The notes beneath the pieces are model-generated. The model worked only from the letters and a program-made list of their open reading frames with translations, did not search any database and had not been told where the DNA came from. This document shows, piece after piece, positions 52,016 to 54,062 of a stretch of 54,062 bases of DNA. Position numbers and translations under genes: made by a program. The stretch is from assembly GCA_902613915.1 (NCBI GenBank), contig CACMJB010000007.1:1-54062 (forward strand). Direction: 5' to 3'. Each line of letters starts with the position of its first letter. The first letter of the stretch is position 1. The stretch is from an uncultured Pelagibacteraceae bacterium (GTDB taxonomy: Bacteria > Pseudomonadota > Alphaproteobacteria > Pelagibacterales > Pelagibacteraceae).

Positions 52016-52879
52016 TCAGGTCTTGCTATGTTTTTTGTCAAAACTCTTTAATATTATTGCTGAAATAATGACTAATCCACCTATGAATACACTTATTGGA
52101 GGAATTTCATTTAAAAATAACCATACCCATAAAGGTCCACATAATGTCTCCATTAACATAAGCAAACCTACAGTGGCTGAAGCTGTCGTCCTTGAACCAA
52201 TGGTTATACATATAAATCCCAGTGCTAATTGGGGAACACCCAATAAAAAACCCATAAAAAGATCATGTGAAGTAAATTCAAAAGATTTAGATAAAATAGC
52301 GCCATAAATTAAACTAAAAATCCCAGAGTAAAGCATTGCTGGGACCATATCTAAATTAGAATTTTTTCGTATAATCATAACGTAAATTGCAAAATTAATT
52401 GGAATAACCAGTGCGACTAGATTGCCAAATAATGAACCTGTTGAGATTGAGTCTCCAACCATTATTAGGATTCCGCTCATAGCTAAAAAAATTGAGGATG
52501 ATCCAATTAAAGAAATTTTTTCTTTTAGATAAAAAAATCCAAAAATTGCTAAAAACATAGTCTGAGTACTAATTATGAATACAACATTAGCTACTGTCGT
52601 ATTATCCATAGCAATAATAAAAGCAACGAAGCTAAAAGACATTACAAAGCCTCCTAATACGCCTGGAACTCCTGAGTCCTTGATTACTTTAATTGCTTTA
52701 TTTTTATAAGTGAGTGATAAAAATAGAATAAGTGCAACTATAAAAAAAAATGACCTTAAAAATAATATTTGCCAAACATCAGCTTCTTGAAAAGATCTAA
52801 CAATAAAACCTCCCCAACTTAAACAAAATCCTCCAAACAAAAGAAGAATGTATCCTGGGATTTTATATAGAAATTGCAT
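52016..52879 (-). CDS. EamA/DMT-superfamily transporter
   Basis: 287 aa, ten spans in two five-helix EamA repeats. LLLFGGFCLSWGGFIVRSFQ and LFLRSFFFIVALILFL in the first, LLMLMETLCGPLWVWLFLNE followed by GGLVIISAIIL in the second, which is the diagnostic EamA ending. Metabolite exporter or importer; substrate unknown. Starts right after the MATE stop. Confidence 0.9.
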   Translation of the reverse strand: MQFLYKIPGYILLLFGGFCLSWGGFIVRSFQEADVWQILFLRSFFFIVALILFLSLTYKNKAIKVIKDSGVPGVLGGFVMSFSFVAFIIAMDNTTVANVVFIISTQTMFLAIFGFFYLKEKISLIGSSSIFLAMSGILIMVGDSISTGSLFGNLVALVIPINFAIYVMIIRKNSNLDMVPAMLYSGIFSLIYGAILSKSFEFTSHDLFMGFLLGVPQLALGFICITIGSRTTASATVGLLMLMETLCGPLWVWLFLNEIPPISVFIGGLVIISAIILKSFDKKHSKT

Positions 52880-54062
52880 TTAAAATTTTCTTAAAATTTT
52901 ATTAAAATAAAACTTCAAAGTTAAAGCTCTGAGTATCATAAAAAGCATTAAAGAAAACCATAAACCATGATTTTCAAAATAATCTATTAAATAAATTGAA
53001 GCTCCAATAAACCCTATAACAGAGACGATCATAGCGTTTCTTATTTCTTTTGTTTGAGAAGCTCCAATAAATATTCCATCGAGTTGGTAACAAAAAGATG
53101 CAACAGGAGGAATTATGATAATCCATATAAAATGCTGGTAAGAAATAAATCTTAAAATTTCTATATCAGTTATAATATTGATAATTTCCTTGAAAAGTAA
53201 AAGATAAAGAACTGCAATAATTAAAGCAGTATAAAAACTTACTTGAATAGAATTTTTAACAACAGAAAGAAAAGATATTTTATTCTTTCTACCAATAGTA
53301 AATCCTACTATTCCCTCTGTTGAGAATGCATAAGCATCCAGAAAGAAAGCAGCTAAAATTATAAACTGCATTAATATTGTATTTACTGCTAGATAATCTT
53401 CTCCTAACTTAGAACCTAAGTAAGTTACCCATAAAAAGGAGAAAGTTAGAAATAAAGTTCTAATAAAAATATCAAAGTTGATATTAAATAATCTTAAAAG
53501 CTTAGACTTAATAATTAACCTTTCAAATTTTGGTATGATTTTAAATTTCTTAATAATGTAATTGTATGTAAATAACGAGAAAATTATCACAGTTATATAA
53601 CTTGCAAATAAAGTTCCTAAGGCGACACCAAATACATTTAAATTATAAGATAAAACTAATATTGAACTAAAAACAATGTTTAGTATTGATAATGTTACAA
53701 TTAACAAACTTGAAATTTTAGTCTTTTGAATTCCCAGATAAAAACCCACCAAAATATAAATAGCTAATTCAGCTGGGACTGAAAAAACTCTTACATTTAA
53801 ATATGTATTTATTAATTCTTGCGTTTCGGATGAAGTTTTAAAAAAATGTCCTATAGATAGATAAATTAATGGTTTTAAAATTATTATTATTAAAGCAATT
53901 CCCATCGCTATGATGAAGTTTCTTAATAATGTTTTAACTATCTCATTATAATCACCTCTTCCAAGTGCTTGAGAAACAATTCCAACAGTTCCCATTCTTA
54001 AAAAACCAAAACTCCAAATAATCATCGTCATCACAGATGTTGCAATACTCGTTGCAGCTAAA
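52880..54062 (-). CDS. MATE-family efflux transporter, 5' truncated
   Basis: The frame remains open to the window edge, so the first Met at 54034 is probably internal and the true start lies outside. 394 codons are visible. WSFGFLRMGTVGIVSQALGRGDYNE is the conserved second-span region of MATE/DinF proteins. Twelve-span layout with repeats; AVNTILMQFIILAAFFLDAYAFSTEG is the equivalent in the second half. Expels cationic drugs or metabolites using sodium or proton gradients. DinF-like subfamily is likely. Confidence 0.88.
   Translation of the reverse strand, partial: LAATSIATSVMTMIIWSFGFLRMGTVGIVSQALGRGDYNEIVKTLLRNFIIAMGIALIIIILKPLIYLSIGHFFKTSSETQELINTYLNVRVFSVPAELAIYILVGFYLGIQKTKISSLLIVTLSILNIVFSSILVLSYNLNVFGVALGTLFASYITVIIFSLFTYNYIIKKFKIIPKFERLIIKSKLLRLFNINFDIFIRTLFLTFSFLWVTYLGSKLGEDYLAVNTILMQFIILAAFFLDAYAFSTEGIVGFTIGRKNKISFLSVVKNSIQVSFYTALIIAVLYLLLFKEIINIITDIEILRFISYQHFIWIIIIPPVASFCYQLDGIFIGASQTKEIRNAMIVSVIGFIGASIYLIDYFENHGLWFSLMLFMILRALTLKFYFNKILRKF

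Noticed and set aside
1-54062. Prophage, insertion sequence, CRISPR array or integration site
   Set aside because: No transposase, integrase, terminal inverted repeats or spaced direct-repeat arrays were seen.

Overview
The window is about 54 kb of AT-rich, densely packed bacterial DNA. It has no rRNA, tRNA, phage, transposon or CRISPR. Genes overlap or abut constantly (TAATG, ATGA and TAGTG junctions), intergenic gaps rarely exceed 150 bases, and no gene-free stretch exceeds 300 bases. This compactness, together with aprBA next to aprM, Xsc, two Amt transporters, AcuI and a glycine riboswitch before gcvT, points to a SAR11 (Pelagibacterales) alphaproteobacterium. That placement is inferred from gene content, not from a phylogeny.

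Layout. 1-4.05 kb (+): the 3' part of a GMC oxidoreductase, a TerC-like membrane protein, two tandem SDRs and an M23 peptidase. 4.05-8.2 kb (-): xsc followed by a three-gene module (SxtJ-like membrane protein, 50-aa DUF5989/SxtK-like protein, NodU/CmcH carbamoyltransferase). 8.3-10.1 kb (+): suyA, suyB and a HIT hydrolase. 10.1-15.9 kb (-): a CADD-like protein, a small nucleotidyltransferase, aprM, aprB, aprA, an unknown 116-aa protein and a TauE exporter. 16-20 kb: a second TauE-like protein, an MFS transporter, metC-like, a 27-aa basic protein and a membrane protein. 20.1-20.3 kb: a structured RNA of unknown family, then mnmA. 21.5-25.7 kb: DUF3553, cysQ, a 47-aa membrane protein, recX, an ABA4-like protein, a DsbA-fold isomerase, a rhodanese and a glycosyltransferase-like protein. 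25.7-28.5 kb: two ammonium transporters. 28.6-34.7 kb: HU, rseP, lysR, acuI, folE, hisI, a 2OG oxygenase, DUF2237 and a TPR protein. 34.7-39.8 kb: a photolyase region (SDR, FeS-BCP-type photolyase, DCC protein, DUF2256, photolyase FAD-domain protein, DUF4864, MsrA). 39.8-47.4 kb: hisN-like, HPP, TspO, a DUF4910 peptidase-like protein, DUF3833, a Cfa-type methyltransferase, DUF1365 and a FAD oxidoreductase. 47.4-52 kb: gcvP, gcvH, gcvT and a tandem glycine riboswitch. 52-54 kb: an EamA transporter and a MATE protein cut by the window end.

How the genes work together. The clearest theme is organosulfonate use and sulfite handling. Xsc and SuyAB release sulfite from sulfoacetaldehyde and sulfolactate. 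AprBA (with AprM) can oxidise sulfite with AMP to APS, and TauE/SafE proteins can export sulfite. A HIT hydrolase in the suy operon and a small nucleotidyltransferase in the apr operon are candidates for processing APS and returning AMP or ATP; this is a hypothesis. A second theme is light and oxidative damage: two photolyase-related proteins, DUF2256, MsrA, and the FAD oxidoreductase-DUF1365-Cfa-DUF3833 set seen in singlet-oxygen and lipid-modification loci. Third, the glycine riboswitch and the tight downstream spacing suggest that glycine cleavage and the lipid genes could share a transcript.

Genes that are easily missed are annotated at 5884-6036, 19311-19394, 22455-22598 and 37318-37443.
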